From: Chengkuizengella sediminis
GTDB lineage: Bacteria; Bacillota; Bacilli; Paenibacillales; KCTC-33759
Assembly (NCBI RefSeq): GCF_010078385.1
Contig: NZ_SIJC01000008.1
Span: 1-64,000 of the forward strand
DNA: 64,000 nucleotides
Reading direction: 5' to 3'
The notes beneath the pieces are model-generated. The model made no database searches. It was not told the origin of the DNA and saw nothing but the letters and a program-made list of their open reading frames with translations. The position numbers and the translations under genes were made by a program. Of the stretch, positions 6,245-15,020 are shown piece by piece. Each line of letters opens with the position of its first letter. The stretch's first letter is position 1.

Positions 6245-8384
6245 AGCATTAAGAGAGATTCCGAAGAATGTCATCCATCCAAATGAAGAACTGATTAAAA
6301 CACATTGTAGTTATTGTGGTATGCAATGTGGGATGAACCTTCGTGTAAACACTAAAACTAATAAAATCATCGGTGTAGAACCCCGATATGAGTGGCCTGT
6401 AACAGAAGGTAAAATGTGTCCTAAAGGAGTCACTGCATATCAACAAACAAATCATAAAGATCGCCTTTTAAAACCATTAATACGTGACGATGCTTCTAAA
6501 AAAGGAACAAAAGAGGGATTTCGTGAAGCTAGTTGGGATGAGGCTCTTGATCTTATTGTAAAGAACTTTAAAGCATTACAAGAGAAACATGGTGATGATA
6601 CCTTATCTGTATATAGCGGTGTATCAATGACGAATGAAAAATGTTATTTAACAGGTAAATTTGCAAGAGTAGCATTAAAGACACGTTACATTGACTACAA
6701 TGGTCGATTTTGTATGGCGAGTGCTGCAGGTGGTTCTTTAAGATCACTAGGGGTGGATCGTGGTTCCAGTTTACCTTGGACCGACTTACACCAAACAGAT
6801 TGTCTATTTATTGCTGGTAGTAATACAGCAGAATGTCACCCTACTTCTATGTATCGAATATGGGAAGTGCAGAATCGTGGTGGGTATCTGATCGTTGTTG
6901 ATCCTCGTGAGACACCGATTGCTAGACGTGCTGATCTTCATTTAGATTTAAAACCAGGTACGGATTTAGCTTTAGCGAACTGTATGGTGCATTTATTAAT
7001 TAAAAATGGGCACATTGATGATGAATTTATTAATCAACATACTAACGGATTTGAAGAAACAAAAGAATTAGTAGAAATTTTCACACCTGAATATACAAGT
7101 GAAATTACTGGAGTATGTCCAGAAAAACTGATTAAAGCAGCAGAAATATATGGAAAAGCACCGAATGGCATTGTTCTGTTTGCTAGAGGAATTGAACAAC
7201 AATCTAAAGGTGTAGATAATGTTTCTGGTTATATTAATATGTCTTTGGTCACAGGGAAAATAGGAAGACCTAAATCAGGTGTGGCTACGTTCACAGGACA
7301 GGGAAATGGACAGGGCGGAAGAGAACATGGGCAGAAATCAGATTTACTTCCGGGATATAGAAAGATTACCAATCCACAACATGTAAAGGAAGTATGTGAA
7401 TTTTGGGGCATTACGCCTGAAGAAATGCCTGGACCTGGGGTTTCCGCATATGAATTGTTCGAACTCATGGAACAAAAGACCATTCGTGGAATGTACTTAT
7501 TATGTTCAAATCCAGCTATATCTGCACCAAATTTAAATTTTGTAAGAAATGCAATGAAAAATTTAGACTTTATGGTTTGCAGTGATTTCTATTTATCCGA
7601 TTCTGCGGAGTTTGCTGACGTAGTTTTACCGACTACTACTTGGTCAGAGGATGAGGGAACGGTCACTAACTTAGAAGGAAGAATTATCAAGATTAATCAA
7701 GCTCAAAAACCGATTGGAGAGAGTAAAACCGATTGGGAAATACAAGTTGAAATTGCTAAACGATATGGAAAAGGTAAGTATTTTGAACATTTAAAAACGG
7801 CAAAAGATGTAGCTGATGAATTTAGATTAGCTACAAAGGGAGGTAATGCAGATTATTCAGGTGCTACATGGGAAAAAATCGAAAAACAAAACGGAGTATT
7901 TTGGCCATGTAATGAAGAAAATGCGACTGGAACGCCTCACATGTTTTTGGATAAGAAATTTTATCATCCAGATGGAAAAGCTAAGATTTGTGCACTTCCA
8001 TATAGACCACCTGCTGAAGAACCAGATGAGAAGTATCCTCTTAGGTTAACAACTGGAAGAGTAGTTTATCACTATTTATCTGGAAATCAGACGAGAAGAA
8101 TTCCATTTTTAAAAGATATGTGTCCTGAACCCTATGTAGAAATTCATCCAGAAATGGCTATGAAGTATCAGATTGAACATGATGAAGTTATTCGTTTATA
8201 CACACGACGAGGGGAAGCATATTACAAAGTTAAAATAACAGAAGCGATACGTAAAGATACTATATTTGTCCCATATCATTGGGATCATGAAAAATCTATT
8301 AATCTACTAACAATCCCTGCGTTAGATCCGATGTCACGTATGCCGGAATTTAAAGTATGCGCTGCACAAATAGAGAAAAAGTGA
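6231..8384 (+). CDS. Molybdopterin nitrate reductase catalytic subunit (Nas/Nap type)
   Basis: 717 aa, complete. An N-terminal [4Fe-4S] site uses Cys26, Cys29, Cys33 and Cys63. The molybdenum ligand is probably Cys161 in NGRFCMAS. The bis-MGD domains and the C-terminal dinucleotide-binding domain (about 600-717, with TGRVVYHYLSGNQTRR) are present. A cysteine Mo ligand and the size match NarB/NasC/NapA, not the Asp-ligated NarG. There is no Tat signal, so it is cytoplasmic. It overlaps the cytochrome gene by 14 bp and has ribosome site AAAGGAGG. Context points to nitrate respiration. Substrate is inferred from narK and nre neighbours. Confidence 0.85.
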   Translation: MQGDKALREIPKNVIHPNEELIKTHCSYCGMQCGMNLRVNTKTNKIIGVEPRYEWPVTEGKMCPKGVTAYQQTNHKDRLLKPLIRDDASKKGTKEGFREASWDEALDLIVKNFKALQEKHGDDTLSVYSGVSMTNEKCYLTGKFARVALKTRYIDYNGRFCMASAAGGSLRSLGVDRGSSLPWTDLHQTDCLFIAGSNTAECHPTSMYRIWEVQNRGGYLIVVDPRETPIARRADLHLDLKPGTDLALANCMVHLLIKNGHIDDEFINQHTNGFEETKELVEIFTPEYTSEITGVCPEKLIKAAEIYGKAPNGIVLFARGIEQQSKGVDNVSGYINMSLVTGKIGRPKSGVATFTGQGNGQGGREHGQKSDLLPGYRKITNPQHVKEVCEFWGITPEEMPGPGVSAYELFELMEQKTIRGMYLLCSNPAISAPNLNFVRNAMKNLDFMVCSDFYLSDSAEFADVVLPTTTWSEDEGTVTNLEGRIIKINQAQKPIGESKTDWEIQVEIAKRYGKGKYFEHLKTAKDVADEFRLATKGGNADYSGATWEKIEKQNGVFWPCNEENATGTPHMFLDKKFYHPDGKAKICALPYRPPAEEPDEKYPLRLTTGRVVYHYLSGNQTRRIPFLKDMCPEPYVEIHPEMAMKYQIEHDEVIRLYTRRGEAYYKVKITEAIRKDTIFVPYHWDHEKSINLLTIPALDPMSRMPEFKVCAAQIEKK

Positions 8385-8395
8385 GGTGTGAACAT

Positions 8396-8959
8396 ATGAA
8401 AAAGGTTTTATATATTGAATTAGAAAATTGTATTGGTTGTCGTTCATGCCTTGCTGCTTGTACACAGTGCGGTGGGCATGAACAAAGAAATCGAAATTAT
8501 GTGATAGATGTAAATCCATTTGTAGACCGTCAAACGATGCCAATGATGTGTTTGCATTGCGAAAACCCTCCATGTGCAAGAAGTTGTCCAGTTCAAGCGA
8601 TTCAAGTACATGAAACTGGAGCGGTATTATCAGCAATGACTGAAAAATGTCTTGGTTGTCAAAATTGTACGATCGCTTGCCCTTATGGAATTCCAAAATT
8701 TGATGTAGAGCAAAACTTAATGTATAAATGTGATTTATGTATAGATCGTACGAAGGATGGTATACCACCTATGTGTGCAAGTGTATGTCCTACGAATACT
8801 TTACAATGGGTAACAGAAGAAGAGCTGGCTGTGAAGAAAAGTCAATTTAGATTAAACAATGGAATGATGGCTAGTATGGAAGATCCATATTTGGAAAATA
8901 AAACGAATGTACATGTCAGTTTGCCGGGTATATTAGAAGGTAAAGAAAAACTATTTTAA
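8396..8959 (+). CDS. Four-cluster [4Fe-4S] ferredoxin subunit (NrfC/DmsB type)
   Basis: 187 aa from the ATG at 8396, chosen because GAGGTG sits 8 nt before it; an in-frame start at 8357 lies inside the reductase gene. Four cysteine groups are seen: CIGCRSCLAAC (12-22), CLHCENPPCARSC, CLGCQNCTIAC and CDLCIDRTKDGIPPMCASVC, enough for four cubane clusters. It wires electrons between the cytochrome or Rieske partner and the molybdenum subunit. No Tat signal, so it is cytoplasmic like its partner. Confidence 0.88.
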   Translation: MKKVLYIELENCIGCRSCLAACTQCGGHEQRNRNYVIDVNPFVDRQTMPMMCLHCENPPCARSCPVQAIQVHETGAVLSAMTEKCLGCQNCTIACPYGIPKFDVEQNLMYKCDLCIDRTKDGIPPMCASVCPTNTLQWVTEEELAVKKSQFRLNNGMMASMEDPYLENKTNVHVSLPGILEGKEKLF

Positions 8960-8994
8960 ACACCCAAAAAAGTGAAGCAAAACATCTAGCTTTT

Positions 8995-9011
8995 CAGCAC
9001 AGGACGTGCTG
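8995..9011 (+). other. Short hairpin before the Rieske gene
   Basis: CAGCAC-AGGAC-GTGCTG lies in the 100-bp gap between the ferredoxin and Rieske genes. It has no T run, so it may be an RNA processing or stability element that sets subunit ratios in the operon. Confidence 0.4.
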
Positions 9012-9059
9012 ATCCTACATTAGAACAATAAATTCAAATAATCGTTAGGGAGTGAAAAA

Positions 9060-9581
9060 ATGGATAAAAATAATAAAATCCCTTTTGACGAAGATAATTA
9101 TACTCATAATATTAATAAAAATAATGAACGGAAATTAGATCGAAGAGGTTTCATGAAAACGATGGTTGGAGCTGCAGGGTTATTTGCAGTTTCTACATTA
9201 CCATGGGGTTCTATTGCTGCTACAGAGTTAATGGGTTTAAGAGAGAAAAAATATCCCAAAAAAGAAATTATAGATGTAAAAAAATTAAAGGTTGGGGATG
9301 CATTTGAATTTGCATATCCCACTGATCATGATTCAGCATTGTTGGTCCGATTAGGTGAAAATGAATTTAAAGCATATCAAAATGCATGTACACATCTTCG
9401 TTGCCCAGTTTTTTGGGAACAAAGTAAAAGCGAACTTGTATGTCCATGTCACCACGGCTTTTTTGATGTAAAAACGGGTTCACCAACAGCTGGACCACCT
9501 AGAAGACCACTTCCTGAAATTACAATTCAAGTTGAAGCGGGTAAAATCGTAGCAACAGGGGTGAAACGATATGAAACGTAG
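9060..9581 (+). CDS. Tat-exported Rieske [2Fe-2S] protein
   Basis: 173 aa. A twin-arginine signal DRRGFMKTMVGAAGLF (28-42) with a hydrophobic stretch to about 54 directs it across the membrane, where it probably stays anchored. The Rieske cluster ligands are Cys110/His112 and Cys128/His131, and Cys115 and Cys130 would form the usual disulfide (motifs CTHLRC and CPCHHG). In this operon it would act on the outer face with the cytochrome b. Rieske proteins are not part of classical Nar complexes. Confidence 0.88.
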   Translation: MDKNNKIPFDEDNYTHNINKNNERKLDRRGFMKTMVGAAGLFAVSTLPWGSIAATELMGLREKKYPKKEIIDVKKLKVGDAFEFAYPTDHDSALLVRLGENEFKAYQNACTHLRCPVFWEQSKSELVCPCHHGFFDVKTGSPTAGPPRRPLPEITIQVEAGKIVATGVKRYET

Positions 9582-9756
9582 TTATCGAGGGGTTATTTTA
9601 CTGTGTGCCGTGCTTTTTTTAAACATTATATTTACTCAAAAAGCGATTCATCAATATTATTATGAAGATTATACAGCGACAGTTATTTATGCAGTATTAA
9701 ATCTGGTATTATTCCCAGTAGCACTATTCATCTACTATAAAGAAAAGAATGTATAA
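9571..9756 (+). CDS. Small two-helix membrane protein
   Basis: 61 aa with two membrane helices (about 5-22 and 37-55) and a short outer loop rich in tyrosine (HQYYYEDY). It overlaps the Rieske gene by 11 bp, so it is co-translated. Function unknown; it may stabilise the Rieske/cytochrome assembly, like other tiny respiratory subunits. I recognise no family. Confidence 0.65.
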   Translation: MKRSYRGVILLCAVLFLNIIFTQKAIHQYYYEDYTATVIYAVLNLVLFPVALFIYYKEKNV

Positions 9757-9805
9757 CTGTACCCCATAACCTAATTTGAACTATTTAAAAAGGATGGTGG
9801 ACTAG

Positions 9806-10105
9806 ATGAATGATTTTCGCATGGAGATATGTTTCATTCAACAAAAAGGGTTAGCATTATCGGATAAAGTAAAGAGACAGATGAGTGAATTATTTGGTAA
9901 AGAAGCAGAATGTTTTATAGAAACCAAAGAAAAGGACAATATGGAAATTGCTACAACAGAGATTAGAGGTAAAGGTAGCTGGGAAAATGAAGAGCAATTA
10001 ATTTCCTATATTGAGGAACAATTGGAATTGGAGATACTAACCTCCATATACGGATATAGTGTTCAAGTGTTTCCAAATAAAAAAGGCTGTCGTCATTGCG
10101 GTTAA
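9806..10105 (+). CDS. Unknown small protein with C-terminal CxxC
   Basis: 99 aa, soluble, mixed alpha/beta pattern, ending in GCRHCG. A ribosome site AAGGATGGTGG precedes the ATG. I do not recognise it. Its place between the reductase subunits and the two-component genes, and a metal-type CRHC ending, make it a candidate assembly factor in an operon with no NarJ/TorD-type chaperone. That role is speculation. Confidence 0.65.
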   Translation: MNDFRMEICFIQQKGLALSDKVKRQMSELFGKEAECFIETKEKDNMEIATTEIRGKGSWENEEQLISYIEEQLELEILTSIYGYSVQVFPNKKGCRHCG

Positions 10106-10172
10106 CCAATTTTAACATTTATGATAAACTGATAATTAAAATATCTATATTCATGGGAAGTAGGGATATGAT

Positions 10173-10826
10173 ATGACAAAAATTCTTATCGTAGACGATC
10201 ATGCCGTTGTCAGGACTGGTCTAATGATGTTGTTAGATGCAAATCCACATGTTGAAGTCATTGGTGAAGCTGCAGAAGGTAATGAGGCCATTCAAAAATC
10301 ACTTGATTTAAAACCTGACGTTGTATTAATGGATCTCAGTATGCCACATGGAAAAGATGGCCTATCAGCTACCACAGAACTTAAAAAAATAATGCCAGAA
10401 ATAAACATATTGATTCTTACAATGCACGATGATGAAGAATATTTGTTTCGAGTGATTCAAGCTGGGGCTTCTGGATACATTCTTAAAAGCGCTCCACATG
10501 AGGAATTATTAAACGCGATTCAATGTGTGGCGTCAGGATCTGCTTATTTATACCCTTCAGCAATCAGAACACTTATGGAGGAGTATTTGGAGAAAGTAAA
10601 ACAGGGTGAAAACTTTGATACTTTTGATTTATTATCTGATCGTGAAAAAGAAGTACTAACTTGGGTAGCTAAAGGGTATGCCAATAAGGACATCGGTGAG
10701 CAATTAAATATTAGTGTTAAAACAGTTGAAACACATAAAAGCAAATTAATGGAGAAGTTGAATCTAAGAACAAGGCCAGAATTAGTGAAATATGCCTTGA
10801 AAAAGGGGTTGCTTCATTTTGAATAG
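10173..10826 (+). CDS. nreC: NarL-family response regulator, NreC-like
   Basis: 217 aa. The receiver domain (about 3-120) has phospho-acceptor Asp54 (VVLMDLSMP) and acidic Asp8/Asp9. A LuxR-type HTH (about 150-212) has the pattern LSDREKEVLTWVAKGYANKDIG. It overlaps the kinase gene by 8 bp, so they form a pair. It probably activates nitrate genes from AGGG-N4-CCCT palindromes near narK. The NreC assignment rests on family and context. Confidence 0.85.
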   Translation: MTKILIVDDHAVVRTGLMMLLDANPHVEVIGEAAEGNEAIQKSLDLKPDVVLMDLSMPHGKDGLSATTELKKIMPEINILILTMHDDEEYLFRVIQAGASGYILKSAPHEELLNAIQCVASGSAYLYPSAIRTLMEEYLEKVKQGENFDTFDLLSDREKEVLTWVAKGYANKDIGEQLNISVKTVETHKSKLMEKLNLRTRPELVKYALKKGLLHFE

Positions 10827-11934
10827 AAATAATCTATATCCTGATATTAATCAAAATGTAAAACAACTTCTTTCGAATATAGATGCTAGTATCGTTTCTT
10901 CGAAAACAAAGGAAAAATTACAAGAAACATTAAATCAATTGGTGGATCTTAAAACGGCACTAGATGAATCGTCCATCGTGGCAGTAACTGATCAGCATGG
11001 CATCATTAATTATGTAAATGATAAGTTTTGTGAAATTTCCAAATATACAACAAAAGAGTTAATAGGACAAAATCATCGTATTGTTAATTCTGGACTTCAC
11101 TCTGAAGAATTCATGAGAGATTTATGGGATACGATATTGAATGGCAAGGTATGGAAAGGTGAAATAAAAAATAAAGCGAAAGATGGGTCGTATTATTGGG
11201 TAAACACAACAATCGTGCCTTTTTTAAACGAAACAAACCAACCTTATCAGTTTTTATCAATTCGGACAGAGATTACAAAGCTAAAACAAGCAGAAAAAGA
11301 ACTTAAAAACATGATGACTAAATTAATGAATGTGCAAGAGGACGAGAGAAGGAAAATATCTAGGGAATTACACGATGGAATTGGCCAGCGATTGTTTTCT
11401 TTACTCATACAAATTGATCAGATATCTCATGACATAGAACATGATAGCTTAGAATTAATGAGGAATGATGTTTCGAATATCATACAAGATATTCGTAACA
11501 TGTCTTGGGAGCTTAGACCTTCTGTTTTAGATGATTTAGGTGTAGTTCCAGCTATTCGCTCCTACTTGAAGGAATATTCTCAGCATTATGGTATTGAAGT
11601 ACAATTAGATACGAATATAAAAAAACGTCTGGAAATAGATATAGAAACAACAATTTATCGTGTAATTCAAGAAGCTTTGACGAACATAGGTAAATATGCA
11701 GATGTCTCTGAAGCATTTGTGAAAATGATGGAGGATGATAGTAAGATTGTAGTTAGTATTATGGATTACGGTCACGGGTTTGTAAGACAACCTGATATGA
11801 AGGGTGTAGGATTATTTAGTATGGAGGAGAGGGCAAGGGCTGTGAATGGACACTTAGAAATAGAATCTGAGCCTGAAAAAGGTACTCAAATTAAACTCAC
11901 CATAAATAAATCACAAGTGAAGAGTCTTATGTGA
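10819..11934 (+). CDS. nreB: PAS sensor histidine kinase, NreB-like
   Basis: 371 aa, TTG start with GGGG upstream, overlapping the regulator gene by 8 bp. Order: N-terminal helix (1-50), PAS/PAC domain (about 51-155), HisKA_3 dimerisation segment with His185 in RRKISRELHDGIGQ, and HATPase_c (about 275-368). It is soluble. Staphylococcal NreB senses oxygen through a PAS [4Fe-4S] cluster held by four cysteines; here only Cys71 is seen in the PAS region, so an iron-sulfur oxygen sensor is unlikely. Input may come from the NreA-like protein or another ligand. Confidence 0.85.
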   Translation: MNRNNLYPDINQNVKQLLSNIDASIVSSKTKEKLQETLNQLVDLKTALDESSIVAVTDQHGIINYVNDKFCEISKYTTKELIGQNHRIVNSGLHSEEFMRDLWDTILNGKVWKGEIKNKAKDGSYYWVNTTIVPFLNETNQPYQFLSIRTEITKLKQAEKELKNMMTKLMNVQEDERRKISRELHDGIGQRLFSLLIQIDQISHDIEHDSLELMRNDVSNIIQDIRNMSWELRPSVLDDLGVVPAIRSYLKEYSQHYGIEVQLDTNIKKRLEIDIETTIYRVIQEALTNIGKYADVSEAFVKMMEDDSKIVVSIMDYGHGFVRQPDMKGVGLFSMEERARAVNGHLEIESEPEKGTQIKLTINKSQVKSLM

Positions 11935-11948
11935 GAGGAAGACGATAT

Positions 11949-13223
11949 ATGAATGGAAACAAAGATATTCCTTCAAAATTCAAGCGAAACATAGTACAAG
12001 TTTCAGAAGCCCAGAAGCTTATATTTAAACATATTCAAAATGTTGATATTGAAAAGGTTCCTTTGATTGAATCGTTTGGGAGGCGATTGGCGCAAGATTT
12101 TATTGCCCCAATTGACCTCCCTCATTTTCGAAGATCAGGTATGGATGGTTATGCGATACGATCAATAGATACAAAGGATATCTCTTCCTCAAATCCAATC
12201 ATATTAGAAGTTATAGAAACAATACCGTCTGGTAAAGTACCTTCACAATCTATTTCAATAAAACAAGCCGCGAGAATTATGACAGGTGCAATGTTACCAG
12301 ACGGAGCAGATGCGGTCATTATGTTTGAAATGACCGAAGAATTTATTGAAAATGATAAAAAATACATTCGTGTTAAAAGAGAGATTAACAAAAAACAAAA
12401 TGTAACAAATATTGGTGAAGAAATTGAATCAGGCACTCATTTAATGAACAAAGGAAGGAAAATTGGTGTTGGGGAAATAGCCCTGCTTGCTACGTATGGA
12501 TATCACTCTATTGAAGTATATAAAAAACCTACAGTTGCTATCATTGCCACTGGATCAGAACTTCAAGATATTCAGGAACCTTTAGAACTAGGGAAAATTA
12601 AAAACAGTAATTCTAGCATGATTACTTCTCTTGTATTAGAAGCAGGGGGAAATCCAGTATGGATAGATAAATTGCCAGATGATTTAAATATTGCAAAAAA
12701 TAAAATATTAGAGTTGATTCAAACCGTAGATGTTGTGATTACCACAGGGGGCGTTTCTGTTGGTGATTATGATATCATGTTTGATTTTTTCCAACAGTGG
12801 AAGGCTGGGGAGATGTTGTTCAATAAAGTAGCCATGCGCCCTGGTAGTCCCACAACAGTTGGTGTTTTTCAAAATCACTTTTTGTTTGCATTATCAGGCA
12901 ATCCTGGTGCCTGTTTTATAGGTTTCGAATTGTTTATCCGTCCTGTTTTAAAAGGAATGCAGGGAGCAAAGCAGTTATATCCGGATACTTTCACAGCGTA
13001 TCTTGAGGAGGATTTTACAAAAGTAAATGCATTCCAAAGATTTATAAGAGCAAAGAGTAGGATTGATCAGGGTTCTGTGTATGTCAAACCTATTGGTGAG
13101 GATAAATCAAGTATTATGGTTTCCATAAAAGATTCGAACTGTTTAATTATAATACCACCTAGTGGTCAAGGATTAAGTAAAGGAGATATGGTTACAGTGA
13201 TCCGGTTAAAGGAATTGGAGTGA
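11949..13223 (+). CDS. moeA: Molybdopterin molybdenumtransferase MoeA
   Basis: 424 aa from the ATG at 11949, preferred over the GTG at 11931 because AGGAAG lies 8 nt before it. It inserts molybdate into adenylylated molybdopterin. The full MoeA layout is present: N-terminal linker region, ARIMTGAMLPDGADAVIMFE in domain I, the MogA-like domain with IIATGSEL and TTGGVSVGDYD, RPGSPTTVG, and FALSGNPGACF, with a C-terminal beta domain. It supplies cofactor for the reductases in this region and is 4 bp from mobB. Confidence 0.95.
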   Translation: MNGNKDIPSKFKRNIVQVSEAQKLIFKHIQNVDIEKVPLIESFGRRLAQDFIAPIDLPHFRRSGMDGYAIRSIDTKDISSSNPIILEVIETIPSGKVPSQSISIKQAARIMTGAMLPDGADAVIMFEMTEEFIENDKKYIRVKREINKKQNVTNIGEEIESGTHLMNKGRKIGVGEIALLATYGYHSIEVYKKPTVAIIATGSELQDIQEPLELGKIKNSNSSMITSLVLEAGGNPVWIDKLPDDLNIAKNKILELIQTVDVVITTGGVSVGDYDIMFDFFQQWKAGEMLFNKVAMRPGSPTTVGVFQNHFLFALSGNPGACFIGFELFIRPVLKGMQGAKQLYPDTFTAYLEEDFTKVNAFQRFIRAKSRIDQGSVYVKPIGEDKSSIMVSIKDSNCLIIIPPSGQGLSKGDMVTVIRLKELE

Positions 13224-13227
13224 TAAC

Positions 13228-13716
13228 ATGAAAGAACCAAAAGTCATTCAAATTGTTGGATACAAAAATACTGGGAAAACGACTTTAGTATGCAGATTAA
13301 TTGAAAAGTTACAAATAGATGGGTTCATGGTTGGAGCGATTAAACATGATGCACATGAGTTTGAGCTGGATATGGAAGGAAGAGATACTTGGATGTATCA
13401 GAAGGCTGGTGCAGATAGTATCGCAATTACATCTGATAAAGGAAACGAAACCTGTATTATACACAAAAAATATACACCATTAAATAAGCTAATCATGCAA
13501 ATGAAGGACAAAGACTTGATCATTGTGGAAGGTTTTAAACTTGAAAAATATCAGAAAATTGTTATGATCAAATCTGAAGACGAAATCGAACTTCTCTCTA
13601 GTTTGGAAAATGTCATTGCTGCTGTAACATGGATTCCTGTTAAATTTAATGATCTTCCAGTGTTTTCAATAGATGATATCAATTCAATTTTGTCTTTGAT
13701 TTATTCACAAAAGTAA
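13228..13716 (+). CDS. mobB: MobB, molybdopterin-guanine dinucleotide accessory GTPase
   Basis: 162 aa. The P-loop GYKNTGKTTL (about 11-20) and the motif GAIKHDAHEFELD are the MobB hallmarks. It binds GTP and helps MobA make the MGD form of the cofactor, which the Nas/Nap-type subunit and the FdhF-like protein need. A GGAGTGAT ribosome site overlaps the end of moeA. Confidence 0.95.
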   Translation: MKEPKVIQIVGYKNTGKTTLVCRLIEKLQIDGFMVGAIKHDAHEFELDMEGRDTWMYQKAGADSIAITSDKGNETCIIHKKYTPLNKLIMQMKDKDLIIVEGFKLEKYQKIVMIKSEDEIELLSSLENVIAAVTWIPVKFNDLPVFSIDDINSILSLIYSQK

Positions 13717-13745
13717 AGAACAATATAAAAAGGAGATGTTTTAAG

Positions 13746-13997
13746 ATGATAAAAATACTATTATTTGCTGGTTTAGCTGATGCGGCTGGTGTTCGTGAAA
13801 TTGAAATAGATCTTATTAAACCGAGTATGACAGTTGAAAGTGTCAAAAAATTGTTGAAAAAACAATATTCTTCAACAGCATTTATAGATGAATTAGATAA
13901 AAGCTTTGCTTCGATTAATCAGGAATATGTAGATCAAAATACTGCTGTTTCAGATCATGATGAAGTTGCTTTTATTCCACCTGTAAGTGGAGGGTGA
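13746..13997 (+). CDS. moaD: MoaD, molybdopterin synthase sulfur carrier
   Basis: 83 aa, ubiquitin-like fold ending in the required Gly-Gly (PPVSGG). The thiocarboxylated tail delivers sulfur to precursor Z with MoaE. It has an AAGGAGATG ribosome site. moaE, moaB and moaC are not in this window, so they must lie elsewhere. It is the last gene of the operon before an unusual GC-rich stretch. Confidence 0.93.
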   Translation: MIKILLFAGLADAAGVREIEIDLIKPSMTVESVKKLLKKQYSSTAFIDELDKSFASINQEYVDQNTAVSDHDEVAFIPPVSGG

Positions 13998-14002
13998 TTA
14001 TC

Positions 14003-14098
14003 TTTGAGTGGCAACTTCGACATCAGCACATCCACGAAATGGCAAATGTCGAAATCAATCCGTCCCGTTTAAGAGCCGAGACGCCCACCCACACTTAA
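14003..14098. other. GC-rich structured island after moaD
   Basis: About 95 bp with clearly higher GC than either side. It contains an 8-bp inverted repeat TTCGACAT (14016-14023) / ATGTCGAA (14046-14053) with an inner CCA-CGAAA-TGG hairpin, then a GC-rich segment AAGAGCCGAGACGCCCACCC. It lies between two convergent genes and has no T run. It could be a structured RNA, an mRNA end, or a gene fragment. Confidence 0.45.
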
Positions 14099-14201
14099 TT
14101 CCACTTGTTTTGGCACCTTTATACCACAGCTTCCTAAAACTGGCTTAAATCCACATTTATTTTCCTTATAGCTGCACATTTCTACAATCTTATAGTTCGC
14201 C

Positions 14202-14837
14202 TTATAATAAATCAGGTAGTAAATATAAAACAGCGAAGAAGTGGGACACACTTCCTGCAAGTACAAATAGATGCCAAACTGCATGATGGTAAGGGAATTT
14301 TCTCCAAACGTAAAAAATAGTTCCAGCGGTATATAATATTCCCCCGAGCACTAACCAAATAAAACCATTTAACATCATATTCTCATACAAAGGTTTAATA
14401 CCTATCATAATCATCCAGCCCATTAAAACATAAAAAATTGTAGACATTATAATGAATCTTTTTACAAAAAACACTTTAAAGACAATTCCAATAACTGCCA
14501 ATCCCCATATGATACCAAATAATGTCCATCCTAATGGTCCTCTAAGTGTTACTAATACAAATGGTGTGTATGATCCAGCAATTAACAAATAAATAGCTGA
14601 ATGGTCTAACACTTCAAATACATTTTTTGTAACACCTTCTTTAAAACTATGTAATAAGGTGGAAAATACATAAAGTAAAACTAATGAAGTTCCAAATATT
14701 GTAAAACTAACAATATGCCATGGAGATCCATATAGACTTGAAAACACGATCAATAAAACAAGCGCTGCAATACTCAGTAAAGCTCCAATGCCGTGTGTGA
14801 TGGCATTAACTATTTCTTCTTTATGCGAATATTCCAT
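14202..14837 (-). CDS. Hemolysin III family protein (PAQR/TrhA type)
   Basis: 211 aa with seven predicted membrane helices. Family marks are EEIVNAITHGIGA at the N-terminus, the STLLHSF segment, DHSAIYLLIAGSYTPF, and the C-terminal HHAVWHLFVLAGSVSHFFAV, whose histidines would bind zinc. The family (YqfA/TrhA/HlyIII) sets membrane lipid homeostasis; true hemolysis is doubtful. Ribosome site AAGGAAGGG. It is convergent with the moaD operon. Confidence 0.92.
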   Translation of the reverse strand: MEYSHKEEIVNAITHGIGALLSIAALVLLIVFSSLYGSPWHIVSFTIFGTSLVLLYVFSTLLHSFKEGVTKNVFEVLDHSAIYLLIAGSYTPFVLVTLRGPLGWTLFGIIWGLAVIGIVFKVFFVKRFIIMSTIFYVLMGWMIMIGIKPLYENMMLNGFIWLVLGGILYTAGTIFYVWRKFPYHHAVWHLFVLAGSVSHFFAVLYLLPDLL

Positions 14838-15020
14838 AAAAAAAATCCCTTCCTTTATTATAATTTGATATATAAATCATATCTTAATTCACATTCGTAA
14901 ATCAATCTTTAAAATTCTTTAAAATTTTTGTTTTCAAATCATCCACAACTAGGTATAATAATACAGGACGATTTTTGTCGAACTATGTTTATAATTAAAA
15001 TCAGGGGGATTTGAAGACTT

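Noticed and set aside
8334-8768. 144-aa minus-strand frame over the ferredoxin gene
   Set aside because: Overlaps a clear four-cluster ferredoxin on the other strand; composition is typical of a shadow frame.
14003-14098. A moaE remnant after moaD
   Set aside because: No frame in this stretch resembles MoaE; the longest frames end quickly.
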